From the NCBI GenBank assembly GCA_937139155.1, contig CAKZPI010000041.1, positions 1 to 64,000 on the forward strand: DNA of 64,000 nt. Direction: 5' to 3'. The stretch comes from an uncultured Flavobacteriales bacterium. GTDB lineage: Bacteria; Bacteroidota; Bacteroidia; Flavobacteriales; JBLHRE01. Position numbers and translations under genes: made by a program. Below are positions 34,045 to 44,054 of the stretch, piece by piece (positions within the stretch are counted from its first letter, which is position 1; each line of letters starts with the position of its first letter). Under the pieces are notes generated by a model. It had not been told where the DNA came from and searched no databases. It saw nothing but the letters and a program-made list of their open reading frames with translations.

Positions 34045-36438
34045 ATGGAAAGATTTAAGAGTTTTGCCCCGCATTTGATTGCGGTGGTCGCCTTCCTACT
34101 TTTTGTTCTCGTTTATTTTTTACCTCAGTTTCAGGGGAAAGCCCTTTATCAAGGGGATATTCAGAATTACCGGGGGATGTCAAAGGAAATCGTTGATTTC
34201 CGAGAAGAAACAGGGGAGGAAGCCCTCTGGACCAACCGGATGTTTGGAGGAATGCCTGCCTTTCAAATTTCTGTACGTTACACCGGAAATGTCTTAAAAG
34301 CCGTTGACAAGGTCTTGACCCTTGGAATTCCAAAGCCTGCTGGCTATGTTTTCCTATACTTCCTTGGCTTTTATTTACTCGGAATCATCCTCGGACTGGA
34401 TTGGCGCTTGTCTATGGCCGGGGCTTTTGCCTTCGGACTCTCCTCTTATTTCTTTATAATCCTTGAGGCAGGGCATAATACCAAGGCCCATGCCATCGCC
34501 TATATGGCTCCAATTTTAGCCTCGGTCATAATGACTTTCAGGGGGAACTGGCTTTGGGGAGGATTGCTAACCGCACTCTTCGCCGGACTACAAGTCATGT
34601 CCAACCACCTTCAAATCACCTACTATACCTTATTGCTGCTAATCATTGTGGCCATTGTATACGCCGTAAAGCATATAAAAGAACAAGACCTTTCTGCCTT
34701 TGGAAAGAAGGTTGGAATTCTAGTTGTAGCGGCCATTTTAGCGGGTGGAGCGAATTTAGGAAGACTTTGGTCTACCTATGAATACGGGAAATTTACTACC
34801 CGTGGTAAATCTGAATTAACCCTAGGAAATACCGAAGAAAATCAAACCGACGGATTGGATAAGGATTACGCAACAGCCTGGAGTTATGGGGTGGCCGAGT
34901 CCTTTACCCTGATGATTCCTAATTTTATGGGAGGCTCCTCTCAGTCGGCTTTGGACGTAAACTCAAACCTTGCCAAGAGAATTGGAAGAAGCCCTCAGGC
35001 TCAGCAGTTTCTTGACAACGCACCTACTTATTGGGGGCAACAGCCCTTTACCTCCGGACCCGTATATGCAGGGGCAATCATTTGTTTCCTTTTTGTATTG
35101 GGTATGTTCTACCTGCCAACCCGCACACGTTGGTGGCTGGGCATCGGAACCCTCATGTCTTTGACCTTGGCATGGGGTAGGAACTTCCAGGGATTAACTT
35201 GGTTCTTCCTTGACTACTTCCCTCTTTACGATAAATTCAGGGCGGTATCTATGATTTTAGTAGTGGCTGAGTTAACCTTGCCCGTTGGGGCGGTGATGAC
35301 CCTTCACGCCCTGGTTAAGAATAAGCCTAAGTTCAAGGAGATCAAAAAAAGCATTTATTATTCCTTAGGGTTAACTGCGGGAATTTGCCTGATTTTGGCC
35401 TTGGCGGGAGGATCTTTCTTTGATTTTGTTGGGGCAGAAGATGCCCGAATGGAAAGTGCTCAATGGTATGGTGATTTGCTGGAAGACCGGAAAGATTTGT
35501 TGAAAGCAGATGCTTGGAGATCATTCCTTTTCATTGTTTTGTCCGCTGGCCTGGTTTGGGCTTTCCTTGCCGGGAAGGCGAAAAGCTCAGCCATGTACCT
35601 CGGAATGGGATTGTTGATATTGGTAGATATGGTTCCAGTAAACCTGCGTTACCTTGACCACAATGATTTTGTTCCAGAATCTAGAATGGATAACCCCTTT
35701 ACTCCTACCCAGGCGGATCGTCAGATTTTACAAGACCAAGATTATTACCGGGTATACAATCTAACCGAAAGGTTGGATGCCTCAGCTCGTACCAGCTATT
35801 TTCACAACAATGTTGGAGGCTATCATGGAGCAAAGCTTCAGAGATTCCAAGACCTAATTGATCATCAGCTTAGCCAGGGTAATCGGGCGGTGATCAATAT
35901 GCTCAATGTTCGGTATTATATAACCGAGGGCAACCAGCCAAGAAGAAATCCTCAAGCCTTGGGCAATGTTTGGAAGGTGGATGAAATTCAATGGGTTGAA
36001 AATGCCAACGAAGAAATGACCGCCATCGGAACCGAGGAATTTGCTCCTTACCGAATGGCTGTGGTTGACCGTAAGTTTCAAGACAAGGTATTGGATTATA
36101 ATTCGAATGCTCAAATTAAAATTGAATTAACCGAATACGCTCCAAACCGGTTGGCTTATTCCTATTCATCCGATAAAAATGCTCTAACCATATTCTCGGA
36201 AATCTACTACCCCAAAGGTTGGAACGCCTATGTTGACGGTGAACTTTACCCTCATTTCCGTGCCAATTATGTGCTTAGAGGAATGGTTGTTCCTGCGGGT
36301 GAGCATGAATTGGTTTTCAAATTTGAACCCAAGTCTTATACGGTAGGAAACCTGGTATCCTTGGTATTTTCTGCCTTGATTTTATTGGCTTTGGCATATT
36401 TTGCCTTCCGTTATTGGCGGGAAAATGTGAAGGCGTGA
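34045..36438 (+). CDS. YfhO-family polytopic membrane protein
   Basis: The 797-residue product has about a dozen membrane helices, starting with LIAVVAFLLFVLVYFL. An early extracytoplasmic loop carries YRGMSKEIVDFREETGEEALWTNRMFGGMPAFQI, and a final periplasmic beta domain (WNAYVDGELYPHFRANYVLRGMVVPAGEHELVFKFEP) precedes the last helix. This is the YfhO layout, related to GT-C glycosyltransferases that use polyprenyl-linked sugars to modify envelope polymers. The acceptor is unknown. The downstream glycosyltransferase starts with GTG inside its stop (GTGA), which suggests a joint role in envelope glycan synthesis. Confidence 0.92.
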   Translation: MERFKSFAPHLIAVVAFLLFVLVYFLPQFQGKALYQGDIQNYRGMSKEIVDFREETGEEALWTNRMFGGMPAFQISVRYTGNVLKAVDKVLTLGIPKPAGYVFLYFLGFYLLGIILGLDWRLSMAGAFAFGLSSYFFIILEAGHNTKAHAIAYMAPILASVIMTFRGNWLWGGLLTALFAGLQVMSNHLQITYYTLLLLIIVAIVYAVKHIKEQDLSAFGKKVGILVVAAILAGGANLGRLWSTYEYGKFTTRGKSELTLGNTEENQTDGLDKDYATAWSYGVAESFTLMIPNFMGGSSQSALDVNSNLAKRIGRSPQAQQFLDNAPTYWGQQPFTSGPVYAGAIICFLFVLGMFYLPTRTRWWLGIGTLMSLTLAWGRNFQGLTWFFLDYFPLYDKFRAVSMILVVAELTLPVGAVMTLHALVKNKPKFKEIKKSIYYSLGLTAGICLILALAGGSFFDFVGAEDARMESAQWYGDLLEDRKDLLKADAWRSFLFIVLSAGLVWAFLAGKAKSSAMYLGMGLLILVDMVPVNLRYLDHNDFVPESRMDNPFTPTQADRQILQDQDYYRVYNLTERLDASARTSYFHNNVGGYHGAKLQRFQDLIDHQLSQGNRAVINMLNVRYYITEGNQPRRNPQALGNVWKVDEIQWVENANEEMTAIGTEEFAPYRMAVVDRKFQDKVLDYNSNAQIKIELTEYAPNRLAYSYSSDKNALTIFSEIYYPKGWNAYVDGELYPHFRANYVLRGMVVPAGEHELVFKFEPKSYTVGNLVSLVFSALILLALAYFAFRYWRENVKA

Positions 36439-37703
36439 AGAAAGTTTTAATTGCTACTTACTACTGGCCTCCTGGGTCGGGGCCGGGGGTTCAGAGGTTT
36501 TTGAAATTTGCGAGATATCTACGAGAATATGGCTGGGAGCCTACCGTTTTAACCGTTGAAAACGGAACCTATCCATCCATTGACAATACCTTGTTAAAGG
36601 AAATTCCGGAGGGGGTAAAAGTGATTCGAACCAAAACCTTTGAGCCCTTTTCCCTATTCAACCAGCTTACCGGAAAGGATAAGAAAAAGGCCACTGTGGG
36701 CTTTACCGGCATGGATAATTCCTCTTGGCTTTCTAAGCTTGCCCTTTATATTCGGGCCAATTTCTTCATACCTGATGCCCGAAAGGGCTGGCTTCCTTAT
36801 TTGAAAAAAGCCCTTAATCGGGAAATGAAACTTCAAAGCTACGATGCCCTAATTACCACGGGTCCGCCCCATAGCACTCATTTATTAGGAATCTACGCCA
36901 AGAAGAAATACAATCTTCCATGGGTAGCAGATATGCGCGATCCATGGGTGAATGTTTATTACAATGCATTCTTTCCGCGAAAGCAATCAACCCAAAGAAA
37001 AGACCAAGCCCTGGAGGATTTGGTTTTAAAATCAGCCGATGCCGTTACGGTAGTTAGCTCAGGATTGGAAGAAGAGTTTAAGTCAAGGGCAAAAAAAATT
37101 GAGGTCATTTACAATGGTTACGATGAAGTGGATATGGAGGCAAAAGGGGCTAAGCCTGAAAGAAACTTGGCTTATATCGGGAACTTCAAACCCAATCAAA
37201 ATGTGAATTCCTTATGGGAAGCTTTGGGGGCTATGGAGAATCCGCCAAACCTCGCCCTAACAGGCAATATTGATCCTTCGATTCTTGAGGCATTGAAAGC
37301 CCATGGTCTTGAAGAGAAAACCCAAATTCAAGGATTTGTTCCCCATCATGAAGCCACCCAGAAAATGAGGAGCTCAGCTTGTTTGTTGTTCATTGTTCCA
37401 AAGGCCGACGGAAACAAGTCCATCATCACAGGGAAGCTTTTTGAATACCTGGCATCCAATAGACCCCTTCTGGCCATTGGACCAAAAGATGGAGATGCGG
37501 CAAAAATAATTAAGGAGGCGAGCGGACAAGAAATGTTTGATTATTCAGACCTTGACGGGATATCAGAAAAGCTAAATCAATTGTTTCAAAATTTTGACCA
37601 AGGGGAAGACCTATCACTTCCTGCAAAAGGCTTAGAAAAATTTAGCAGGAGGGGTTTGACCCGTGAGCTTTCCGAACTTCTAAACACCCTAACCGAATCA
37701 TGA
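36435..37703 (+). CDS. Family 4-like glycosyltransferase
   Basis: The 422-residue GT-B enzyme has the N-terminal VLIATYYWPPGSGPGVQRFLKFARYLREYGWEPTVLT, the acceptor-side ADMRDPWVN, and the sugar-nucleotide region GKLFEYLASNRPLLAIGPKDGDAAKII (the E-x7-E-like site). The start is taken as GTG at 36435, overlapping the YfhO stop; an earlier in-frame ATG at 36414 adds seven unrelated residues. It overlaps the next gene by 4 bp. The sugar and acceptor are unknown. Confidence 0.9.
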   Translation: MKKVLIATYYWPPGSGPGVQRFLKFARYLREYGWEPTVLTVENGTYPSIDNTLLKEIPEGVKVIRTKTFEPFSLFNQLTGKDKKKATVGFTGMDNSSWLSKLALYIRANFFIPDARKGWLPYLKKALNREMKLQSYDALITTGPPHSTHLLGIYAKKKYNLPWVADMRDPWVNVYYNAFFPRKQSTQRKDQALEDLVLKSADAVTVVSSGLEEEFKSRAKKIEVIYNGYDEVDMEAKGAKPERNLAYIGNFKPNQNVNSLWEALGAMENPPNLALTGNIDPSILEALKAHGLEEKTQIQGFVPHHEATQKMRSSACLLFIVPKADGNKSIITGKLFEYLASNRPLLAIGPKDGDAAKIIKEASGQEMFDYSDLDGISEKLNQLFQNFDQGEDLSLPAKGLEKFSRRGLTRELSELLNTLTES

Positions 37704-38761
37704 GGATATCACTTGATCAATGGACTCGAAAAGAAAAGCCAGGAAGGGATTTGGAGCTGTATTTGACGGTGAAAAGTTTTGATTTGCAGGCAATCCGGGA
37801 GCGATATTTGAAATCTAGAGCCTCCGGTGAATCTAAGAAAACGGGCTCCGTTGAGCGAAGAGCTCCAGGACTAGGAGGCTTGATCAAGGCCGAAATCATT
37901 CAGGGGAAATTCAATTATGAAATCCTGGATAAATTCCCCGAGCCGCGGGGGGTAGCCAAAACCAAAGATTTATTGGCAGTAAGCTCTGAAAATAAAGTGA
38001 TGGTTCATGAGGGAGAAAAAGTGACCGAGATTACAAATCCTTGGTTTTCATTCATCCATACCGTTGATTTTCATCCGCAAGATGATTCAAGAATCTTGAT
38101 TTCAAGCAGCGGATTTGACGCCTTGTTTGAATACAACTGGAGAACAAAAGAAGTATTGCGAGAGTGGTTTGCTTGGGAACATGGATTTCAGTGGGGAACT
38201 GAGCCTGAGACCGGTGATAAAATTGCCTTAACTAGAAAGAGGGAACAGGCTAATGCTTGGGCGAAGGAAGGGGTAAAGCATCGTTTGATTTCACCCGAAG
38301 AAAAAGGAGTGCTACCAACCGCAATGCGTGCTGCCTTCATCAATTCAGCCTTGTACGATACCTTGAATCCTGGGCATTGGCTGGCCACTTATTTTCACGA
38401 GGGAGCCGTGTATAGGATTTCAGAAGAAGGAAAGCCTGAGAAAATCATAGAAGGCCTAAAGAACCCGCATGGAGGGAGAAGAATGGGACATTCCTTTTTG
38501 GTTACCAGCACAGGTCATGGATTGGTAAGGATAAAAGGAGAAGAGGGAGAGTTGGAGGTTGAATTTTCAAGCCTCCCTGGCAAAGATCCAAGACTGGGTG
38601 AGATGGAATGGCTTCAAAACTCAGCCCCCATTTCCAGCAATGAGATTATAACCATTGATTCAAACCGAAACGCCTTGGTTTGGTTGAATTTGGAGGAGGA
38701 GACGTATTGCCTAATCTCTTATCCAGACAATTGGGCCGTTCAAGATTTGGTGGTGAGGTAG
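37700..38761 (+). CDS. Beta-propeller-like protein, possibly arylsulfotransferase-related
   Basis: The 353-residue cytoplasmic-looking product has no signal peptide. Repeated blade-like units are seen: GVAKTKDLLAVSSENKVMVHEG, FIHTVDFHPQDDSRILISSSGFDALFEYNWRTKEVLREW, GHWLATYFHEGAVYRISEEGKPEKIIEGLKNPHG and HSFLVTSTGHGLVRIKG. The layout recalls NHL/arylsulfotransferase-type propellers. The catalytic His of ASST enzymes cannot be confirmed. It follows the glycosyltransferase with a 4-bp overlap and faces a sulfotransferase gene across a 1-bp gap. A role in polysaccharide modification is a guess. Confidence 0.55.
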   Translation: MRISLDQWTRKEKPGRDLELYLTVKSFDLQAIRERYLKSRASGESKKTGSVERRAPGLGGLIKAEIIQGKFNYEILDKFPEPRGVAKTKDLLAVSSENKVMVHEGEKVTEITNPWFSFIHTVDFHPQDDSRILISSSGFDALFEYNWRTKEVLREWFAWEHGFQWGTEPETGDKIALTRKREQANAWAKEGVKHRLISPEEKGVLPTAMRAAFINSALYDTLNPGHWLATYFHEGAVYRISEEGKPEKIIEGLKNPHGGRRMGHSFLVTSTGHGLVRIKGEEGELEVEFSSLPGKDPRLGEMEWLQNSAPISSNEIITIDSNRNALVWLNLEEETYCLISYPDNWAVQDLVVR

Positions 38762-38762
38762 T

Positions 38763-39809
38763 CTATTTCGGTAATGGATTAAAATGAGCGGGTAAATCAC
38801 GCAGTTTTAATTCTCCCTTTAAAAAGCCTTTTGCCCATTTGGTGAGGAATTTTTTTCGGTCTTTCATGGAGTATTTTGGAGGTTGAATCCCATCCAGACC
38901 ACTTACCCTTTTATTAAACTCCTCAGAATACCCGTATTCTTCAAGAAGCTCCTGAAAAGTCAAAGGTTCAAGTTTATACCTTTTAGCATATTTGGAACTC
39001 AATGTGCTAGACTTAAACCCGTTTAATCGTTTCAAGAACTCGGGTTTAATTTTTGACCAGTCATTTGCATTTTTTATTTCTTGAATGGACTGAGTAGACC
39101 AAGAATCTTTCCTTTTGCTCGTTTTTTGTCGATACCTGTTTTCTTGGTGCCCAGTCCTTATTTCTTCCAAACTAATCTTAAGACCAGGATTAATGGTTTG
39201 AATTAGCATCTGGATGGTTTCATAGGGCTTCTGGACCAAGTCTTCATATTTGATGGAAATAATTCGTTCATTGCCTTTGAACCTCATGAGTTTAGATTCA
39301 TAGCTCATCCAGGTGGCAAGGGCAGAACGCATAGACCATGAGCGGTTTATAAGGGATCGAACAACAAAAACGGGGTTCCGAACAATATGAACGAAATACC
39401 CGTCAGAATGTTCAAGAAACTGATGAAGGTTGTTGAGGTTCTGAGGTGTTTTTTCGAAAACAATTCCATTCTTACTTTTATTTCGGAAGTCTAAGTAATG
39501 GATCGAGAAGCTTTCCGAAAACTCGGAAAAAGAATTTGCTGAATCGATTAACTTCTCCAAATCTGACTGACTCAGACCATAATGCTTAAGCCTGTCTGTT
39601 CTTAGATAGGAGGAGGTAGCTCTTGGGGCAATCATTTTGCTATACGACCCAGAAAGGTCGGATGATTGAGGATTTTTTACCAAAAATTTTTCATGAGAAA
39701 AAATTTCTAGTTCAGGTCCGCATGCGGTGAATTTAGTAGAATCAAGAAGGTCGGCTAGTAAAGTAGATCCTGAGCTTGGTGAGTTCCCGACAAGGCAAAG
39801 GGTTGGCAT
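38763..39809 (-). CDS. Sulfotransferase-family protein
   Basis: The 348-residue product has the PAPS 5'-phosphosulfate loop near the N-terminus (LVGNSPSSGSTLLADLLDS, residues 6-24) and the 3'-phosphate region YFVHIVRNPVFVVRSLINRSWSM (R-x-P-x6-S pattern), then ISIKYEDLVQKP. It would transfer sulfate from PAPS to a glycan or other acceptor. It is convergent with the glycosyltransferase block, which favours a surface polysaccharide substrate. No signal peptide is present, so it acts in the cytoplasm. Confidence 0.85.
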   Translation of the reverse strand: MPTLCLVGNSPSSGSTLLADLLDSTKFTACGPELEIFSHEKFLVKNPQSSDLSGSYSKMIAPRATSSYLRTDRLKHYGLSQSDLEKLIDSANSFSEFSESFSIHYLDFRNKSKNGIVFEKTPQNLNNLHQFLEHSDGYFVHIVRNPVFVVRSLINRSWSMRSALATWMSYESKLMRFKGNERIISIKYEDLVQKPYETIQMLIQTINPGLKISLEEIRTGHQENRYRQKTSKRKDSWSTQSIQEIKNANDWSKIKPEFLKRLNGFKSSTLSSKYAKRYKLEPLTFQELLEEYGYSEEFNKRVSGLDGIQPPKYSMKDRKKFLTKWAKGFLKGELKLRDLPAHFNPLPK

Positions 39810-39878
39810 TTTTATGGGTTTAAGGCAAAGATAACCTTAAGGATTTGGCCTTTGAAACTGATTATAGTCACTAATTGA

Positions 39879-39886
39879 TATATTTG
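39879..39886 (+). promoter_or_regulatory. -7 promoter box of the gliding-domain protein gene
   Basis: TATATTTG followed by CC, 16 bp before the ATG at 39903. The nearest TTTG upstream (39851-39854) is 24 nt away, which is long for a -33 box. Confidence 0.5.
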
Positions 39887-39902
39887 CCGAAACCCAACCA
39901 TC

Positions 39903-41621
39903 ATGAGAAGAATACTACTTATTTTACTGGCATTACCTGTACTTGGAATCGCCCAATCCAACAAATTAGTTATAGACTTAGGAGGTCAGGAAATTGGGCA
40001 TGATATTGAGGTCACCAAGTCTGGAACAATCTTGGTTTCAGGCTTAATGACTTTGGATTCCGCTGGGTTTCATACGGATGGTTTCATTGCAGAATTCGAT
40101 GCAAACCTGAATTTAATTCGCTCAAAAAGATTGGGAGGATTGGCAAATGATGGGGGGAACCCGATTTCAGTAATCCAGACACCTTTTGAAGAAATTATTT
40201 ACTCAGGAAGGTTCAATTCTGCAAGCAATCCACAATCTAAATCAAGAACGGTCTTTAAGCTGTTGAATTCAGATTTGACAGCCACGGGAAATGAAATTCA
40301 GTTTCGTTCCTTTAATTTTGGTCAGGCTGATTTACCAAGGGAAATTGGGTTTCTTTCAAATGGAGACATCCTTGCCTTAACCACAAATGGGTATGGTGGA
40401 GGAAATGCTGATGTTTCCATTTTGCGAATGGATCAAAACCTAAATTTACTATCAATTCTTTCTTTCGGAAACTCAGGGAATGATCATTTACATTCATTCG
40501 TAGAAACCTCCAATGGGATTTTTATGGTGGGTTCGGATGATAATTCATCCTACAATAATGGAGGCTTAATGGCCAAAATGAATCCAAATTTCAATTGGGC
40601 CTATTCCTACCATTATTCCCATCGATCAGCCTTTATTGGTTCTGCAAGTGATGAATTAGGAAACATATATGCCCATGGATTCGTAGAGACCCCTTCAAGG
40701 GATCGAGAAATGCTATTGGCCAAGTTTGATCCTAGTGGCAATATGGTTTGGGCTAAGGCTTACGGATCACAAGATTATGACCATGGCACAAGTTTAATTG
40801 AACTGAATGGTCACCTTTACTGCTTAGGAACCTTGGGTTCTTCTATGGGGTTGGATGACATTCTTTTGTCTAAGTTTGATTTAAATGGAAATCATATTTG
40901 GTCGAGAATCATAGGTGGAACAGGAAATGAGGATTTACCAATATTTGGGGCGGTTAATTTTTACGCGGATTCTATTTCAAACCGCTTGTGGTTTACCGGA
41001 GGGGAGGTAATCAACGGAGACCTTGAAGCAGTGGTATATTTTACCGATTCTTCAGGGGCAGGATTGTGTGAGGTTGATTATGCTCAAATTGGTTTTCAGG
41101 CCAATGAAGTTTCAAGTGGATTTCAGAAGGTTACCATGAATCCGGTATTTAATAATAATCATAATCAAGTAGTGGGAAATCTTCCCTTGGTGAATCCAAA
41201 ACCAACGATTCGTTTAGATACCCTTCCTTGTCCTGAAATTGTTGACACCACTGTTTCTGATCCCGGCTCTCTTACCATGGAGGATTACCAAAGCCTCTTA
41301 AATGATCCGGATACTACACAGCAAGACACTACCATAATTCTTCCATGTAACCCAAGGTTTCCAAATGTGTTTACCCCAAACTTAGATGGAAACAATGATG
41401 AGTTTGGGCTAAATTTGGATTGTGAACCAATCCTTTTTCAAGTTCAGATTTTTAATCGTTGGGGTGACTTAATATATACCTTGGAAAGCAAAGAAGAAAT
41501 GTGGAATGGGATGAATCGGAGAAATCAGCTTATGTCTGAAGGGGTTTACTTCTATACCTATCAAATTCAAGGGCCTTATGAGCGCCATAGGGGCTCCGGC
41601 TTCGTGCATCTTATTCGCTAA
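39903..41621 (+). CDS. Secreted beta-propeller protein with gliding-motility-associated (T9SS type B) C-terminal domain
   Basis: The 572-residue product has a signal peptide (RILLILLALPVLGIAQ). The body has repeating strands of the form 'GNDHLHSFVETSNGIFMVGSDDNSS' and 'GNMVWAKAYGSQDYDHGTSLIELNGHLYCLGTLG', an SBBP/propeller-like fold. The last 90 residues are a gliding-motility-associated C-terminal domain: FPNVFTPNLDGNNDEFGL, VQIFNRWGDLIYT, WNG, and GVYFYTYQI. This domain directs export by the type IX system. It would end up on the cell surface or outside. Its end overlaps convergently with the 41611 gene by 11 bp. Confidence 0.9.
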   Translation: MRRILLILLALPVLGIAQSNKLVIDLGGQEIGHDIEVTKSGTILVSGLMTLDSAGFHTDGFIAEFDANLNLIRSKRLGGLANDGGNPISVIQTPFEEIIYSGRFNSASNPQSKSRTVFKLLNSDLTATGNEIQFRSFNFGQADLPREIGFLSNGDILALTTNGYGGGNADVSILRMDQNLNLLSILSFGNSGNDHLHSFVETSNGIFMVGSDDNSSYNNGGLMAKMNPNFNWAYSYHYSHRSAFIGSASDELGNIYAHGFVETPSRDREMLLAKFDPSGNMVWAKAYGSQDYDHGTSLIELNGHLYCLGTLGSSMGLDDILLSKFDLNGNHIWSRIIGGTGNEDLPIFGAVNFYADSISNRLWFTGGEVINGDLEAVVYFTDSSGAGLCEVDYAQIGFQANEVSSGFQKVTMNPVFNNNHNQVVGNLPLVNPKPTIRLDTLPCPEIVDTTVSDPGSLTMEDYQSLLNDPDTTQQDTTIILPCNPRFPNVFTPNLDGNNDEFGLNLDCEPILFQVQIFNRWGDLIYTLESKEEMWNGMNRRNQLMSEGVYFYTYQIQGPYERHRGSGFVHLIR

Positions 41622-42891
41622 GGCGGGAAGAGAGGAAGGCGTCTGGGTCAAAATGACCCCAATGCTCTCCTTTTTTGAGCAGGCTCTTATAAACCTCTTT
41701 CCAGCCCCGAAACTTATAATCACTGAAGAACTTATTGTGCCATAATAGGCCGCAGTTGAGGTTTTTTGGATTTTTATCTAAGAATTCAACGAGGCATTTT
41801 TCGGCTTGTTCCGGACTCCTTTTTTGATAGGTTCTTTGGCTGGCATCCATGATATGCAGCGGAGCCTCAATAAGTCTTAAGGAACGATTCCCCTTGAAGT
41901 CAAAGACCCGGTATGGAAGTCCGTAATTGTTTCGGAAGCCATGGGATTCTGCAAATCCCAAACTAGAATCCAAACGAATGCCAGCAGCTTCCATTTCTAG
42001 AAAGGTTTCCGGTACTTGAATGCTTAGGAAATGGTTCCGGTTGGTTGTGGGTGGGTTTGGGAATTTAGACATCTCTTCCGAAAACGATTTCGGAAGCAAT
42101 GATTTATGAAGGCCGTTCCTCCAGCCTCTTTCCTTAATTTCTTGATAGAGTTTGGTTACGGCTTTCGATGAAAATTCATAATCCGCATTGGTGAATCCTT
42201 CCGGGGTGTTTTTGTTTTCAACCAACCAGAAAAATGTACTTTTCCGCCCAAATTGATGCTCCAAATCCATGATTTCTACCATGTTTCGCCACAAAGGCTT
42301 GCCTTGAACATGTTTCGAAAGAATCTTTAAAAGTCCGCCGATTTCACCCTTTTTCAAGGCCCAAAAACCATCTTCTTTCCAAGATTGATGAAATTGGTCG
42401 TTGTCATGACTTAAGAAGAAAGCGTTTTCACGCTCCCTTACCTTCACAAAAGGCTTAACCTTTTCGTGGTCTGCCAACGCATCAAAAATTTCTTGAACCC
42501 TATTCACCTCTACCAAATCAAAATGAGCCTGATAGGATTTTGCATAAGGAAATCGGCCATAAGCATCGGCTGTGAACCTCCCGTATTCTTGTCCGCTAAA
42601 CAACATGTACAAGGCCGTTGAAACAAGATCGGGTTTGCCTTTCTCGGTTTTTACCAACGGACTTTCCTTTCCGAACACATCTTTCCAATGAAAGTTTAAA
42701 TGGTCTAATTGATTAAGGAATCCTTTAGATATTTCGAAGTCTGCCTTTGGGTTCGCCCCGATTATTAGGGCATTTTCCGCTTCAGCGAAGACCAAATCAA
42801 TGCCTTTATTCCATGCAAATTCTTCAAAAAAGGCCCGGTAAGCCGGAAGGGCAAACTTGGGAAGATTGATATGAACCTTTAGGGTGTTCAC
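41611..42891 (-). CDS. Polysaccharide-deacetylase-like protein with extra N-terminal domain
   Basis: The 426-residue product has an N-terminal region (about 1-135) containing the element SGQEYGRFTADAYGRFPYAKSYQ. A NodB-like part begins at ENAFFLSHDNDQFHQSW, where the metal-binding S-H-D-x-D motif reads SHDND. Later parts (FFWLVEN, NHFLSIQVPETFLEMEAAGIRLDSSLGFAESHGFRNNYGLPYRVFDF) fit Bacteroidota 'polysaccharide deacetylase family' proteins with a DUF7033-like N-terminus. It may remove an acyl group from a glycan or amide substrate. It is the last gene of a four-gene operon after the ATP-grasp gene (4-bp overlap). Confidence 0.7.
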   Translation of the reverse strand: MNTLKVHINLPKFALPAYRAFFEEFAWNKGIDLVFAEAENALIIGANPKADFEISKGFLNQLDHLNFHWKDVFGKESPLVKTEKGKPDLVSTALYMLFSGQEYGRFTADAYGRFPYAKSYQAHFDLVEVNRVQEIFDALADHEKVKPFVKVRERENAFFLSHDNDQFHQSWKEDGFWALKKGEIGGLLKILSKHVQGKPLWRNMVEIMDLEHQFGRKSTFFWLVENKNTPEGFTNADYEFSSKAVTKLYQEIKERGWRNGLHKSLLPKSFSEEMSKFPNPPTTNRNHFLSIQVPETFLEMEAAGIRLDSSLGFAESHGFRNNYGLPYRVFDFKGNRSLRLIEAPLHIMDASQRTYQKRSPEQAEKCLVEFLDKNPKNLNCGLLWHNKFFSDYKFRGWKEVYKSLLKKGEHWGHFDPDAFLSSRLSE

Positions 42892-44054
42892 CTTTTCTTT
42901 CCAAGAATTAGTTCATACAAACGGAAGGGATATTGAACCAATAAATGCATGAGGAAGGGGCGAAAATCTCCTTTTTGGTAAAAGGCTTTGAAGTCTGATT
43001 TTCTATGCTGCCTAATCATCTTGCCTAAAGGGAAGTTGCGGTTGAGCAGGAAGTTAAAACTAAAATCTTCAAGAAAAAAAGACCAGGTCCCGGCCCGTTG
43101 ATTGGTTAAAATTGAATTTGGAAGCTTTCCTTCCGAGGCATCGACCACCAATTTCCCAAGGGGAACACCTACCGCCCAGGCAAGGCCGTTCCACGACCAA
43201 GACCTTGGATTCATTTCGATGACATAATAATCGCCATCATGCTTTTTGAATTCAATTTGGGCAATGCCAGAATATCCGGTGGCTGAAACAATGGCCTTTG
43301 CGTATTCGATGATTTCTGGAGCATCAGCGGTGGATGCATATGCTGCTTCTCCAGTAATGGGTGGGAATTGCCTTATTTTCCTTCCGGTAAAACAACCTAG
43401 AAGTTTTCCTTTCCAGGCGGCAACTCCTGCCGTATATAGGGTGTCATCACCCCCGGGTATGTACGACTGAAGAATGTATTCCGCACCCGCACTTTCTAGC
43501 TCTTCAATGCTCTCAAGCAAATACCCTTTCTCATGACATAAACGAACCTTGAACAATCCCTTACCCACTGTGTCAATATTTCTTCGCATTCCAGGCTTTA
43601 TAATCACCGGGTAATCAACCGCATCCTTAACTACCTGATCTTTTGTGAACCTTTTGGGTACAGGAATTGAAATTGACTCGGTTAGGTCTGCAAATTTTAA
43701 TTTGTCAAGAACCTGGTAAACGGTTGACTCCTTGGTTTCAAAGGCAGGAATGTAGAATTGGCTAAGCTTCGACCAGTTTCTGGCAAAAAGGCTAACGTAC
43801 TCATCGTTTACCGGCAGGAGAGCCATTTTCTCAGGGCCTTGTTTTTTCCCGATTTCAAGGAGCCCCTGGATTAAAGCTTCTGGATTTTCACCCGGTTTGG
43901 GCAGAAGGGAGGAGCCAAAAACAAATTTTGAAAATCTCCCGGGTTTATACCATTTATGGTCAACACAATAAATAGGGTGCCCAGCTTGGCCCAAAGCTCG
44001 AATCAAAGCCAGTCCATTCCGGTTGCCGTCAATTATAAGTATGGGTTTAGACAT
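42888..44054 (-). CDS. ATP-grasp ligase-like protein
   Basis: The 388-residue product has an N-terminal Rossmann-like domain (ILIIDGNRNGLALIRALGQAGHPIYCVD), then an ATP-grasp core with the lysine segment YPVIIKPGMRRN and the metal/ATP acidic end IAQIEFKKHDGDYYVIEMNPRSWSW. Such enzymes activate a carboxylate by phosphorylation and join it to an amine or thiol. The closest look is the carbamoyl-phosphate-synthase/D-aspartate-ligase-like group. It overlaps the phosphatase gene by 8 bp and the deacetylase-like gene by 4 bp. The substrate may be a product of the adjacent phosphosulfolactate synthase; that is inference. Confidence 0.85.
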   Translation of the reverse strand: MSKPILIIDGNRNGLALIRALGQAGHPIYCVDHKWYKPGRFSKFVFGSSLLPKPGENPEALIQGLLEIGKKQGPEKMALLPVNDEYVSLFARNWSKLSQFYIPAFETKESTVYQVLDKLKFADLTESISIPVPKRFTKDQVVKDAVDYPVIIKPGMRRNIDTVGKGLFKVRLCHEKGYLLESIEELESAGAEYILQSYIPGGDDTLYTAGVAAWKGKLLGCFTGRKIRQFPPITGEAAYASTADAPEIIEYAKAIVSATGYSGIAQIEFKKHDGDYYVIEMNPRSWSWNGLAWAVGVPLGKLVVDASEGKLPNSILTNQRAGTWSFFLEDFSFNFLLNRNFPLGKMIRQHRKSDFKAFYQKGDFRPFLMHLLVQYPFRLYELILGKKR

